A stretch of DNA of 64,000 nucleotides from CAYRFQ01 sp964423615. Lineage in GTDB: Bacteria; Planctomycetota; Planctomycetia; Gemmatales; Gemmataceae. Below, piece by piece: positions 7,286 to 16,039 of the stretch. Each line of letters starts with the position of its first letter. Position 1 is the first letter of the stretch. Location: NCBI GenBank assembly GCA_964423615.1, contig CAYRFQ010000023.1, positions 37,755 to 101,754 on the forward strand, written 5' to 3'. A model generated the notes under the pieces. The model was not told the origin of the DNA. It saw nothing but the letters and a program-made list of their open reading frames with translations, and did no database searches. The translations under genes were made by a program, and so were the position numbers.

Positions 7286-7840
7286 ATGAACTACCCTCCA
7301 CAAGATGCCCTCGCCTGCCGAGTCGAGTTCACTTGGTTGCGCAACACCAAAACAATGTCGTTGCCCGTCACCCAGAAAGTCGCCGAGGTGTTCGCCGTTG
7401 ACCCCAAGTCTTTGACCGTGGCCTATAAACTCCTCAATCCAAACCATCCTCGGCTCCAAACACTCAATCGTATCCGCAGCCAAATCCGAGCTACCTGGAT
7501 GAGTTACACTTGGCCATTCGTGAATCAACGAGTGCGGCTCATTCCAAAGCAAGACATCGGACTCTTCGACAAGACCATGCAACGATACAGGCAGCAACTC
7601 GCTACAGCAGCCTACGAACTCGACGGATGCATTTGGGAACTGAAGAATGAGGCCAAACAACGCCTTGGGAAACTCTACTGCGAGGAAGATTACCCCATCA
7701 GTTACGCCTCCGCCATTCGTGTGACGTGGGACTTCTCGAGGCTCATTCCGAACGAATCCTTCGAGGAACTCTCGTGGGCAGTGTCGGAGCAAGAACGAAG
7801 CAACATGCCTGCAATGTTCACCGAGGCCGACGGTCATTGA
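7286..7840 (+). CDS. Hypothetical helical protein, DUF3150-like in outline (184 aa)
   Basis: A mainly helical protein with 'SLPVTQKVAEVFAVDPKSL', 'LNRIRSQIRATWMSYTWPFV' and 'FDKTMQRYRQQLATAAYEL'. The order (early conserved RIRSQ-type helix, 'RLIPKQD', then a long coiled helix) resembles DUF3150 proteins found in phages and plasmids, but I would not insist on this. The ATG at 7286 has no clear ribosome-binding site and the one at 7354 ('MSLPVTQ') is an alternative start. It is the last gene of the phage-like block; bacterial genes follow after a 433-bp gap. Confidence 0.5.
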   Translation: MNYPPQDALACRVEFTWLRNTKTMSLPVTQKVAEVFAVDPKSLTVAYKLLNPNHPRLQTLNRIRSQIRATWMSYTWPFVNQRVRLIPKQDIGLFDKTMQRYRQQLATAAYELDGCIWELKNEAKQRLGKLYCEEDYPISYASAIRVTWDFSRLIPNESFEELSWAVSEQERSNMPAMFTEADGH

Positions 7841-8273
7841 GAACTGCGCGGCTAATGAAACGGTCCTTGATGGCCCTTGGCGAAAGACGCTCAAGCTAAC
7901 GGCACGCTTTTTTGTGTCGTGTTTCTTTTGGCTCAAGGCCAACCTCATCCTTGCTCCGCCAGAATGGCCAGAATGGCCAGGTGAGCTGCTGGAGTCCCAC
8001 TCACCCCGCCGAATGGACATAGATGCTCACCAAGCGGTTGGCGAAGGCCATTCGTTTTCATTCGTTCCAAAGAAAAATCCCAAAATGGTGAAAAAATTTC
8101 ACTCGATGGGAATTATGACCTACTTTTGTAATGACCGCTAAAGTGCCCGAAATCCCTCCGTTTGAACGTTTCCCGTTCCCAGGTTCGCTTCTCTCCCCTT
8201 CCGGCGGACAGATCCAAGGAGAACGAAGCAGGGATGCCACGACTAGGCATCTAACCCGATTGTAGGTACCTCG
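7841..8273. other. 433-bp gap at the end of the phage-like block
   Basis: No gene is supported. It contains a 9-bp direct doubling, AGAATGGCC twice at about 7961-7978, and a run of six T after CGGCACGC near 7910. No attachment-site repeat could be matched elsewhere in the window. The promoter of the kinase gene at 8274 should lie here, but no convincing -35/-10 pair was found. Confidence 0.4.
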
Positions 8274-11039
8274 ATGAATACAGCACAGCGCAAAACGGTC
8301 GGCGACGAGCCATTGCCTGGATACCACCTCGTGTCTCCATTAGGTCAAGGAGGGTTCGGGGAAGTTTGGAAATGCAAAGTTCCCGGGGGCATGTACAAAG
8401 CTGTGAAATTCGTGCCACTCGAAACGCAAGAGAAGAAAGTCCCTGGAGCAGCCAAGCAAGAACTGCGCGCTTTCGGCCATATCAAAACTCTTCGCCACCC
8501 GTTTTTGCTTTCCCTGGAGCGAGTCGAGGTGACTTCCTCGGAAGTCATCATGATCTCCGAATTGGCAGATCGGAGTCTTGCCGACCGACTCGAAGAGTGC
8601 CAGCAACTCGGACAAAAAGGAGTTCCTCGACAAGAACTGTTGGGCTACCTTTTTGAAACGGCCGAAGCCTTGGATGTGTTGAACTTCCAGTATGGCCTCC
8701 AGCATCTGGACATCAAACCGAACAACCTGCTACTACTCGGGGAACACATCAAAGTGGCCGACTTTGGTTTGGTGACCAAGTACAACGCCCTTTCCCAGGA
8801 TGCCAACTACACTCTACCGGGTCATACCCCGCTTTACAGTCCCCCGGAACTACTTCGAGGTTCAATCAGTCCACACAGTGATCAGTACTCCCTGGCGATT
8901 GTGTATCAGGAGTTGCTGACGGGCGTTCTTCCATTCCAGGGTAAAAACCGTCAAGCCCTGACCGTGATGCACCTCGGGGCCGAGCCCGACCTGACTTCCC
9001 TTTCCGAAAGGGATCAGACGATTGTCCGTAAAGCTCTTTCCAAAAACCCCGAGGATCGGTACTCCTCCTGTACCGATTTCGTAACTGCACTGCTCGGTCA
9101 TACGAGAGACGAGTCGCGAAAACCGACGAGGGCCTTCAGCCGTTCGACTATCCTCCGTCGATTAAATCGAGACAAGCAAGACACAAACGACGAGGAGGGG
9201 CAAGAGACAACCATCAAGTTCCAAGAGACGAACGCAAAGTGGCAAGCGACTGACGAGGAGCGAGCCCCGGGGGAAGGAAAAGAGCACTCTTTGGAATCTG
9301 ACCCTCTCGAAAGGACCACGGATCCCGACATGACGATTCGGGAAACCCAACTCTATGGGGTCGAAGAGTTTTTAGCCCAAGCCAATTTGAAGCCCATGGA
9401 ACAATTGAGCCAGGACTGCTTGGGAGAATTATGGAAAGTCCAAACCACCGAAGGGGAACTATGTCTGGCCCGATGGCTCAATAGTCAGTTGGTCGAGGCG
9501 AGCGAGAAAGATGCCATCGGTCTTTTGAACTTCCTCGGCACCCTTTATCATCCGGCCCTGCCGCAGTGGGATCTTGTCCGAATCCAAACGGGACAGTGGA
9601 TGCTCGCGACGGAGATCAACCAAAGAAGCTTGTGGGACCATTTCCGGAAATACTTCACGAAAAACAAACAAGGCATTCCTCGAGAGGAACTCCTGAATTA
9701 CATGTTGCAACTGAGCACATTCCTCGACGCGTTCGCAGCCCGTGGAATCCACCACTACTGCTTGAACCCGAGAACCATTTTGCTCAGCTCGGATCACCTG
9801 GTCTTGCTCGATTTTGGGCTCATCCACCATCTTTGGCAAAGTAAGGATTGGCCCGCCCAACTGGTCAATCCTCATTACGCGCCTCCCGAAATGCGAGCAG
9901 GCGAGTTTCACCCGAAGAGCGACCAATACACCCTCGCCCTCCTGTTTGTGGAACTGGTGACGGGCAGTTACCCCCGTGGACTTTCGAAACGAGCGGCCCG
10001 TGATGTCGACTGCGATCGGAATCTCGCGCTTGTGGGATCTTCGGACGAAAAAGTTATCCGCCGTGCTCTCCACAAGAATCCGGAAAAACGGTTCGCATCT
10101 TGTAGTGATTTTGTCCATGCCCTGGCCCAGGATGGCCGCCTTCGCAAACCTTCCAAGACTTCCATCTTTCCGGAAGTCATCCTTGTTGAAGACTTGTATC
10201 AAGAGGCCCCTCCCTCGCCGGGTCGAAGTTCAGCGGCAAACCAATCCGGAACTAACGAGTTCCCGAGAATGGTCCCCCAACAGTTTTTGACACAGCTATT
10301 AGTCCAAGAAGTAGGGCCGTTCATCGTTAGAAACTCCGGCGCTGTGCATTATTTGGAGTATTCGGAACAGAAACTCGATTGCTGCCTGCCTGTTCGAGCA
10401 CTCGGGGATGTGTTCCAGCTAAAGCTCAAGACCTTTGCCAATGAATATCAAGCGTCATTCCACAAGCAGGATGGAGTGTATGTGATGTGGTTACCATTCC
10501 AGGGGACCTTTTGGCAACGTTTTTGGCGAACTTCTCCGGGCCTGGAGTTCCGTGTCGAGTACCAGCCCCCTACGCGCATCCATTCGAACTTGTCGCAAGC
10601 TCGCGTCCAAATCGAAATTAAGGGTGGAGCGAAGGCCCCTCTGACGGAAGAACTGAGAACGGCCGCGCTGAAAATGTTGAACCGGTTTCGTTCCCACGTG
10701 CAAGATGCTCCAGACCACCGCAAGCAAATGCGATTACCATTTCAGCAGCAAGTGATGATCTATCCGATCCTATCCAAGACAGAGTGGGGGGAGCGTATTC
10801 TCGGGGAAACGAAGGACGTATCGACTGGGGGGATTGGCCTCATATTGCCAGCACCCACCAACGCGAAATATGTCTACATCCATTTTCCCAGGGCTCAATC
10901 CGTCGATGGATTGGCGGTTCTCGGACGGGTCGTCCGAGAAGAACCTGTCAGTGAGGGGTGCGAAGTTGGAGTTCGCGTGGCTCCTGCTGACGCAACAACC
11001 CCAATCAAGACTCAGGAGCCGACGTCTAAATCTCTCTAA
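8274..11039 (+). CDS. Kinase-pseudokinase-PilZ-like fusion protein (921 aa)
   Basis: Three parts are visible. Residues about 17-275 are a complete Hanks-type kinase: glycine loop 'LGQGGFGEVW' (23-32), ATP-anchoring lysine 45 in 'KAVKF', 'HLDIKPNN' (144-151; D146 retained, R of HRD replaced) and DFG at 163-165. Residues about 370-640 are a second kinase fold without catalytic residues: 'CLARWL' replaces the lysine motif and 'HYCLNPRT' (494-501) replaces HRDLKPxN, although DFG at 513-515 remains. After a linker, residues about 815-905 look PilZ-like, with 'RKQMRLPF' and 'KDVSTGGIGLIL'. There is no membrane helix, so a cytoplasmic enzyme is expected. Family knowledge: PilZ domains often bind cyclic di-GMP. 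That the pseudokinase regulates the first domain is inference. Confidence 0.8.
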   Translation: MNTAQRKTVGDEPLPGYHLVSPLGQGGFGEVWKCKVPGGMYKAVKFVPLETQEKKVPGAAKQELRAFGHIKTLRHPFLLSLERVEVTSSEVIMISELADRSLADRLEECQQLGQKGVPRQELLGYLFETAEALDVLNFQYGLQHLDIKPNNLLLLGEHIKVADFGLVTKYNALSQDANYTLPGHTPLYSPPELLRGSISPHSDQYSLAIVYQELLTGVLPFQGKNRQALTVMHLGAEPDLTSLSERDQTIVRKALSKNPEDRYSSCTDFVTALLGHTRDESRKPTRAFSRSTILRRLNRDKQDTNDEEGQETTIKFQETNAKWQATDEERAPGEGKEHSLESDPLERTTDPDMTIRETQLYGVEEFLAQANLKPMEQLSQDCLGELWKVQTTEGELCLARWLNSQLVEASEKDAIGLLNFLGTLYHPALPQWDLVRIQTGQWMLATEINQRSLWDHFRKYFTKNKQGIPREELLNYMLQLSTFLDAFAARGIHHYCLNPRTILLSSDHLVLLDFGLIHHLWQSKDWPAQLVNPHYAPPEMRAGEFHPKSDQYTLALLFVELVTGSYPRGLSKRAARDVDCDRNLALVGSSDEKVIRRALHKNPEKRFASCSDFVHALAQDGRLRKPSKTSIFPEVILVEDLYQEAPPSPGRSSAANQSGTNEFPRMVPQQFLTQLLVQEVGPFIVRNSGAVHYLEYSEQKLDCCLPVRALGDVFQLKLKTFANEYQASFHKQDGVYVMWLPFQGTFWQRFWRTSPGLEFRVEYQPPTRIHSNLSQARVQIEIKGGAKAPLTEELRTAALKMLNRFRSHVQDAPDHRKQMRLPFQQQVMIYPILSKTEWGERILGETKDVSTGGIGLILPAPTNAKYVYIHFPRAQSVDGLAVLGRVVREEPVSEGCEVGVRVAPADATTPIKTQEPTSKSL

Positions 11040-11523
11040 CGTTGGAGTCGGCTTTCTTCTGCTCTCGTCTCTTACCAAAGATAAGAGTTAACCCTTCTGG
11101 AAGCTCGCTCAGGGAAGGAACCGCCCTATTTACACTCGGCGCGTGTGTACAACTTATCATGTGCCCCACACAAACGGAAACCGCTCGAAGCAGCAGTGGT
11201 CAACAAGGGCATGCCACCGACATTTCGCTTTTTCACATCGACCGTTGAATCACCAATTTCCACCGCAAAGTCGCGGGAGCATTCGAGAGCGACAAAGAAA
11301 ACTTCGAAAAATCCTCGCAACGGATGACACCTTCGAAGGCAAAACCTCGCATATCCAAGGGAAGCGAAAAACGACGCGACCAACACGCTTCGCAAAGATC
11401 GACGCAGCTGAATTGTTCGCTGGTCGATGATTTCCCACTCAAAGGCACTCGACTCTGAAAAGAACGATGAGTGCCTCTCGTTTTCAAACTCGTTTCTTTG
11501 CGAGATTAAAAGGATTCACTGCT
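11040..11523. other. Intergenic region before trehalase
   Basis: About 480 bp with no convincing gene. An imperfect hairpin (AGCCGAC.../...GTCGGCT) overlaps the kinase stop codon around 11020-11055 and may act as a terminator. Short frames here have no family features. AAAAGGA at 11508-11514 is the ribosome-binding site for the trehalase start at 11524. Confidence 0.4.
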
Positions 11524-12816
11524 ATGACTCCTGCTATATTGTCCCCGCGAGAAGTGGCTCCCGTGCTGGACCACATTGACCAGCTTTGGCCAAGTCTCAT
11601 CCACCACCAACCTCGCGACAAAGGAAAATTGCTGAAAGTCCCTCATCCATACGTAACGCCCGCAAACGGCCGGATGTTTCGAAAGGAGCTATACTACTGG
11701 GACACATTCTTCACTTCGCTTGGCTTCGAAGGAACACCACGGGAGCGGATGATCCCAGGATTCGCTCACAACCTCGCGCACCTCTACCGGCGTTTTGGAA
11801 TCATCCCGAACGCGAACTGCTATTACTTCCTCAGTCGCAGTCAACCGCCGTTTCTCACTCAGTTGATTTGGCTGGGGTATCGCGTCCTTCAAAAGATAAC
11901 GCCTTGCGGACCAGAGCAGGCTCTCCTGGTCGAACGGAAAGCCGATGATGCCCACAATTTCTTGCGTGAGACCATGGAAGTGGCCCGAAGAGAGCACAAC
12001 CGAGTTTGGATGGGTAAGGACCGGTTGACCTACGCTGGCTTGTCTCGGTATTTCGACATCAACCAGGTCGACTGGGCCGTAGCTTGTGAATCCGGGTGGG
12101 ACCATACCACTCGATGCGATGACCGCTGGCTGTCTCATCTTCCCGTGGACCTCAATAGCATCCTTTATGTTCGTGAACGCGATATCGCCAAAGCCGCCGA
12201 AGTTCTGGGCGAATCTCGCCGAGCCGAACGGTGGCACGAGATGGCGGACCGCCGTCGGGAGACCATTCGTGAGTTGATGTTCGACGACAACGCGGGATTT
12301 TTCTTTGACTATGACGTGGACCGCAAGCAAGTGAATCCGCACCCTTCCTTGGCCGGATTCTATCCCTTGTGGGCTGGCCTCGCGACGGAAGATCAAGCCA
12401 AACTCGTGGTGCACAAGTGGCTGCCTGAGTTTGAACGAGCAGGCGGCCTCTTGACGACGCTGGAAGAATCTCACGAAAAACAATGGGCGGCACCCAATGG
12501 TTGGGCGCCATTGATGTATCTCGTGACCGAAGGGTTGGACAGATACGGATATCACCAGGATGCCGACCGACTCCGGGCCAAGTGGGTCAAGACGTGTCTG
12601 ACGCGGTTCCAACAAACCGGTCATATGTTCGAAAAATATAACGTTCGTGACGTCGACCAACCTGTCGAAGGTGGAGTCTACGGACAACTCACTGGATTCG
12701 GGTGGACGAACTCGATCTTTGTCGTCTTTGCCCGAAAATTGGGGCTTTGCCAGGATACCGAACCGAACACAACCGAAACCTACGCACCCCTCTTGGTCGA
12801 AGAGATCGCGGTCTAA
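11524..12816 (+). CDS. Trehalase family glycoside hydrolase (GH37, 430 aa)
   Basis: GH37 landmarks are in order: 'ELYYWDTFF' (signature 1 region), 'ESGWDHTTR' with the likely general-acid D193, 'QWAAPNGWAP' (signature 2), and 'MFEKYNV' with the likely base E370, followed by 'GGVYGQLTGFGWTN'. By comparison with Escherichia coli trehalases the Asp/Glu pair is intact, so hydrolysis of trehalose to two glucoses is expected. At 430 residues it is shorter than the ~550-residue enterobacterial enzymes. The ATG at 11524 is chosen because AAAAGGA lies 9 bp upstream; ATG 11467 would add 19 residues that do not resemble a signal peptide. The protein is therefore predicted cytoplasmic. A small gene follows after 16 bp. 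Confidence 0.85.
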   Translation: MTPAILSPREVAPVLDHIDQLWPSLIHHQPRDKGKLLKVPHPYVTPANGRMFRKELYYWDTFFTSLGFEGTPRERMIPGFAHNLAHLYRRFGIIPNANCYYFLSRSQPPFLTQLIWLGYRVLQKITPCGPEQALLVERKADDAHNFLRETMEVARREHNRVWMGKDRLTYAGLSRYFDINQVDWAVACESGWDHTTRCDDRWLSHLPVDLNSILYVRERDIAKAAEVLGESRRAERWHEMADRRRETIRELMFDDNAGFFFDYDVDRKQVNPHPSLAGFYPLWAGLATEDQAKLVVHKWLPEFERAGGLLTTLEESHEKQWAAPNGWAPLMYLVTEGLDRYGYHQDADRLRAKWVKTCLTRFQQTGHMFEKYNVRDVDQPVEGGVYGQLTGFGWTNSIFVVFARKLGLCQDTEPNTTETYAPLLVEEIAV

Positions 12817-12832
12817 ACACGGAGCCCAACCC

Positions 12833-13240
12833 ATGCCACATTCTCAATGCACATTCCCAACCCCCTGGGAGCAAAGACGTTGCCGAAGCTCAAATGTTGC
12901 CGATTGGCTCGAGCGAGCAACGGATCGGGAAGCCTTTTTGATCGCAGCCGAGTGCCATCGGGAAGTAGCCGATTTCCTCAGAGACGATTCTCTGCGGCAA
13001 CTCGCCAGACAATACGAAAACTTGGCCGAACGCACGACCATCGAAAGACAAAGGACTGGTTGGCGTTTTTCGATCACTCGATTGAACATCAACGCGATGC
13101 TCGTTCGACTGGCCCATCGATGTGCTTGTGTCCAGAATCTCAATCCCGGAGAAACTTTCCAAGACCTCGTCGATGACGAGATGCGCTTGCATCAAGAAAC
13201 GGCAGCGAAGATTCTGAAGCAAAATCGTGCCGTCGCCTAG
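12833..13240 (+). CDS. Hypothetical helical protein downstream of trehalase (135 aa)
   Basis: The start is ATG 12833, 16 bp after the trehalase stop; the longer frame would overlap the trehalase coding region. The protein is rich in charged helices: 'VADWLERATDREAFLIAAEC', 'DSLRQLARQYENLAERTTI' and a C-terminal 'DDEMRLHQETAAKILKQ'. No membrane segment, zinc site or known catalytic motif is seen. Tight spacing suggests cotranscription with trehalase, but this does not define a function. Confidence 0.55.
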   Translation: MPHSQCTFPTPWEQRRCRSSNVADWLERATDREAFLIAAECHREVADFLRDDSLRQLARQYENLAERTTIERQRTGWRFSITRLNINAMLVRLAHRCACVQNLNPGETFQDLVDDEMRLHQETAAKILKQNRAVA

Positions 13241-13384
13241 CCACATCACCCCATCCACCAGTGACAGGTTCTCGAATCTCGAGGACTTGTCACCCCCTCA
13301 ACAAGGACTCTCTGGAACTACCCGATGGACGCCGTATGATAGCTGGGTAACCTGCCAAGATACCCGCATCCGAGGATTGCACTC

Positions 13385-15139
13385 ATGCACCGCGTTCGGT
13401 CCCTCTCCCGCTTGAGTTTATGGGTGGGCTGTTGCCTCATCCCTCTCGTACTTTCTGTCGTCACAGTCGCCGCAGAGTCACGCCAACAAGCAGACCCAAC
13501 CCCCAAGGGCGAAATCCTGCAGTTTACCTTCCAGAAGAGCAAGATCTTCCCCGGAACGACACGTACATATTGGGTCTATGTGCCCAAACAGTATGATCCG
13601 AAGAAACCAGCGTGCGTTTACGTCAACCAAGACCGTATTCAATTCAACGCACCAGCGGTGTTCGACGACCTGATCCACAAGAAAGAAATACCCGTCATCA
13701 TCGGTGTCTTCATCCAACACGGACGAGTGCAGCCGTTGTCCGACAAGGCCATTCCGCGTTTCAATCGAAGCTACGAGTACGACGGACTCGGGGATAACTA
13801 TGCACGATTTTTGCTCGAGGAACTTCTCCCCGAAGCCGAGAAAAAGAAGACCTCCGACGGACGAGCCATCCGATTGTCGAAGAAGGGCAACGATCGGTGC
13901 ATCGGTGGTTCGAGTAGTGGTGCGATCTGCGCCTTCACCGCAGCTTGGGAAAGGCCCAACGAGTTCTCCCGCGTCTTCAGTGCCATCGGCACCTACGTCG
14001 GCCTTCGTGGTGGAAACGATTATCCCACGTTGATTCGCAAGTACGAGCCCAAGCCCATTCGTATTTTCTTACAAGACGGCAAACGCGACCTGAACATCTA
14101 TGGAGGCGACTGGTGGATGGCCAACCAGATGATGCAGCGGGCGTTGAAGTTCAGCGGGTACGAAGTAGCGCACGAGTGGGGTGAGGGCGGGCATAATGGA
14201 AAACATGCCACCAAGATTTTCCCCCAAGCCATGAAATTCCTGTGGAAAGATTGGCCCGCCCAAGTGAAGGCCGGAAAAGGCAACCCCGACATCCAGCGGA
14301 TTTGTCGGTCGGCCGAAGATTGGAAACTCGTCTCGAAAGGGCACAAGTTCACCGAAGGTCCTGCCGTGAATGCTCGCGGCGAAGTATTCTTCACCGACAT
14401 CCCCAACAACAAGATTTTCAAGATAGGGCGCACAGGGAAAGTGAGTGTGTTCGATCCGGATTCCAAACGAGCCAACGGTCTGGCGTTCGGCCCAGACGGG
14501 CATCTCTACGCCGTCGCCATGGGTTCCGAGCAGATTCTACGGTATGACGAGAACGGAAAGAAGAGCGTGGTAGCCGATGGCTTCCGTGGCAACGACCTGG
14601 TTGTCCTCAACAACGGCAGCATGTACGTCACGAATCCGATTCGCGACAAGCGAAATGCCAGCAAGGTCTGGTACATCAACCCAAAAGGCCAAACGAGGGT
14701 CGTTGACACCGGTTTGCAGTTTGCCAACGGCGTGACGGTCTCTCCCGACCAGTCGTTGCTGTACGTGGCCGACAGCCGCAGCCACTGGATCTACAGCTAC
14801 CAAATCCAAGAGGACGGTTCTCTCGAACACAAGCAGAAGTACTATCACTTGCACGTCCCTGACAACGCCGACGATAGTGGAGCGGACGGAATGTGTGTAG
14901 ACCGCAAAGGATGGCTCTACGTGACCACCCGGATGGGTCTTCAGATTTGCGACCAGGCCGGACGAGTTCACTGCATCATCCCCACGCCCACGGCACGACC
15001 TTCGAATGTATGTCTCGGCGGGAAGAACTTTGATGTCCTCGTCGCCACCTGCCGAGACAAGGTCTACATGCGTAAGGTCAACGTCAAGGGAGCCAACGCG
15101 TTCCAGGCGCCCATCAAACCCAAAAATCCTCGGCTGTAA
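13385..15139 (+). CDS. Secreted esterase / SMP-30 beta-propeller fusion (584 aa)
   Basis: An N-terminal signal peptide ('LSLWVGCCLIPLVLSVVTVAAES', cleavage expected near residue 30) is followed by two domains. Residues about 45-295 are an enterochelin-esterase-like alpha/beta hydrolase (esterase D family) with the nucleophile elbow 'GGSSSGA' (Ser about 177) and 'EGGHNGKHA' as the likely histidine region. Residues about 310-575 are an SMP-30/gluconolactonase-type six-bladed propeller, with 'FTEGPAVNARGEVFFTD', 'RANGLAFGPDGHLYAV', 'NDLVVLNNG' and 'FANGVTVSPDQSLLYV'. An extracytoplasmic hydrolase acting on ester or lactone substrates is expected; the exact substrate is unknown. A strong terminator-like hairpin follows. 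Confidence 0.85.
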   Translation: MHRVRSLSRLSLWVGCCLIPLVLSVVTVAAESRQQADPTPKGEILQFTFQKSKIFPGTTRTYWVYVPKQYDPKKPACVYVNQDRIQFNAPAVFDDLIHKKEIPVIIGVFIQHGRVQPLSDKAIPRFNRSYEYDGLGDNYARFLLEELLPEAEKKKTSDGRAIRLSKKGNDRCIGGSSSGAICAFTAAWERPNEFSRVFSAIGTYVGLRGGNDYPTLIRKYEPKPIRIFLQDGKRDLNIYGGDWWMANQMMQRALKFSGYEVAHEWGEGGHNGKHATKIFPQAMKFLWKDWPAQVKAGKGNPDIQRICRSAEDWKLVSKGHKFTEGPAVNARGEVFFTDIPNNKIFKIGRTGKVSVFDPDSKRANGLAFGPDGHLYAVAMGSEQILRYDENGKKSVVADGFRGNDLVVLNNGSMYVTNPIRDKRNASKVWYINPKGQTRVVDTGLQFANGVTVSPDQSLLYVADSRSHWIYSYQIQEDGSLEHKQKYYHLHVPDNADDSGADGMCVDRKGWLYVTTRMGLQICDQAGRVHCIIPTPTARPSNVCLGGKNFDVLVATCRDKVYMRKVNVKGANAFQAPIKPKNPRL

Positions 15140-15152
15140 TCCTTGCTCGAAG

Positions 15153-15186
15153 TGGCGGACATCCGGAAAGATGCCCGCCATTTTTC
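15153..15186 (+). terminator. Rho-independent terminator after the esterase/SMP-30 gene
   Basis: Stem TGGCGG...CCGCCA with an inner CATC/GATG pairing (15153-15180), followed by TTTTT. It lies 14 bp after the stop codon. The remaining bases to 15469 hold no recognised gene; two TTGACA boxes (15312 and 15377) could belong to a promoter of the next gene, but no good -10 partner was found. Confidence 0.7.
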
Positions 15187-15469
15187 CCAACCAAATCAGG
15201 TCCCCAGGTCACATTCCAGCCGCCCAAGAAATTGGTCTTGACACGGGGCATCACGACCCCAGTTAGTTCCGAAACTTGTTAAGAATTTCACAATTCGCCT
15301 GGACGCTGGACTTGACAGAATGACTCAAAACTGCGACGAATGAAGTTGAAGAATAAGTAATGGTGATGGATAATCATTGACAGTCTGGTGTCATTCTATC
15401 AGAGCATCCAGTCTGGTAGAAATTCCGTCGAAGGAACGACGGAGAAAGAGAAGCAGGAGCAACTCTATC

Positions 15470-15778
15470 ATGCTGCACGTAACTTGCGATTGTTGTGGGA
15501 AGGAACTCGAGCACAGCAAGGACCAACACTACATCCTGAAAATCGAGGCCTACGCTGCCCACGACCCTCGCGAGATTACCGAAGAAGATCTCGACGAGGA
15601 CAATTTAGAAACCATTAGCCAACTCCTTCAGGAACTCGAAAACCATCCGGAAAGCTACGAACTCGAACCACAGCACCGACAGTTTCGATACGACCTCTGC
15701 CCCGAATGTCACCAAAAAGTCACGACCGACCCACTGGGGCGATTTCAAACGCAATCCTTCAAGTTCAGCACGAATTGA
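15470..15778 (+). CDS. Small zinc-binding (CxxC...CxxC) protein (102 aa)
   Basis: ATG 15470 follows AGGAG and gives 'MLHVTCDCCGKELEHSK', a much better start than the upstream in-frame codon. One cysteine pair lies at residues about 6-9 and a second near the C-terminus, 'DLCPECHQKV', together forming a likely zinc ribbon around a middle acidic region ('EITEEDLDEDNLETISQLLQ'). Such ribbon proteins are often adaptors, but no partner can be named. A 261-bp gap separates it from the nuclease gene at 16040. Confidence 0.65.
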   Translation: MLHVTCDCCGKELEHSKDQHYILKIEAYAAHDPREITEEDLDEDNLETISQLLQELENHPESYELEPQHRQFRYDLCPECHQKVTTDPLGRFQTQSFKFSTN

Positions 15779-16039
15779 CGAAGAATCGATTTGCGACAAA
15801 GTAGTAAACACACGGAGTGTGCCGTAACCCCCTATAGCCAGGCGGACGGCACGCGGGAAACGCGAACATTTTTTGTGTCCGGTCTTATTGGGAGCAAGGC
15901 AGAGACCTGCCAACTTTCCTTCCACGGTGGAGCCGTGCCTGACACAAACTACTACACCGAACAACTAGAAATTTCTCGTTCCCCGTGTGGCGACTACTTC
16001 CGAACACACATCGGCAGCCCATTAGAATGACCCCGCATC

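Noticed and set aside
7955..7985. Doubled 9-bp AGAATGGCC as a possible attachment site or operator.
   Set aside because: Too short and without a second location; no integrase is visible.
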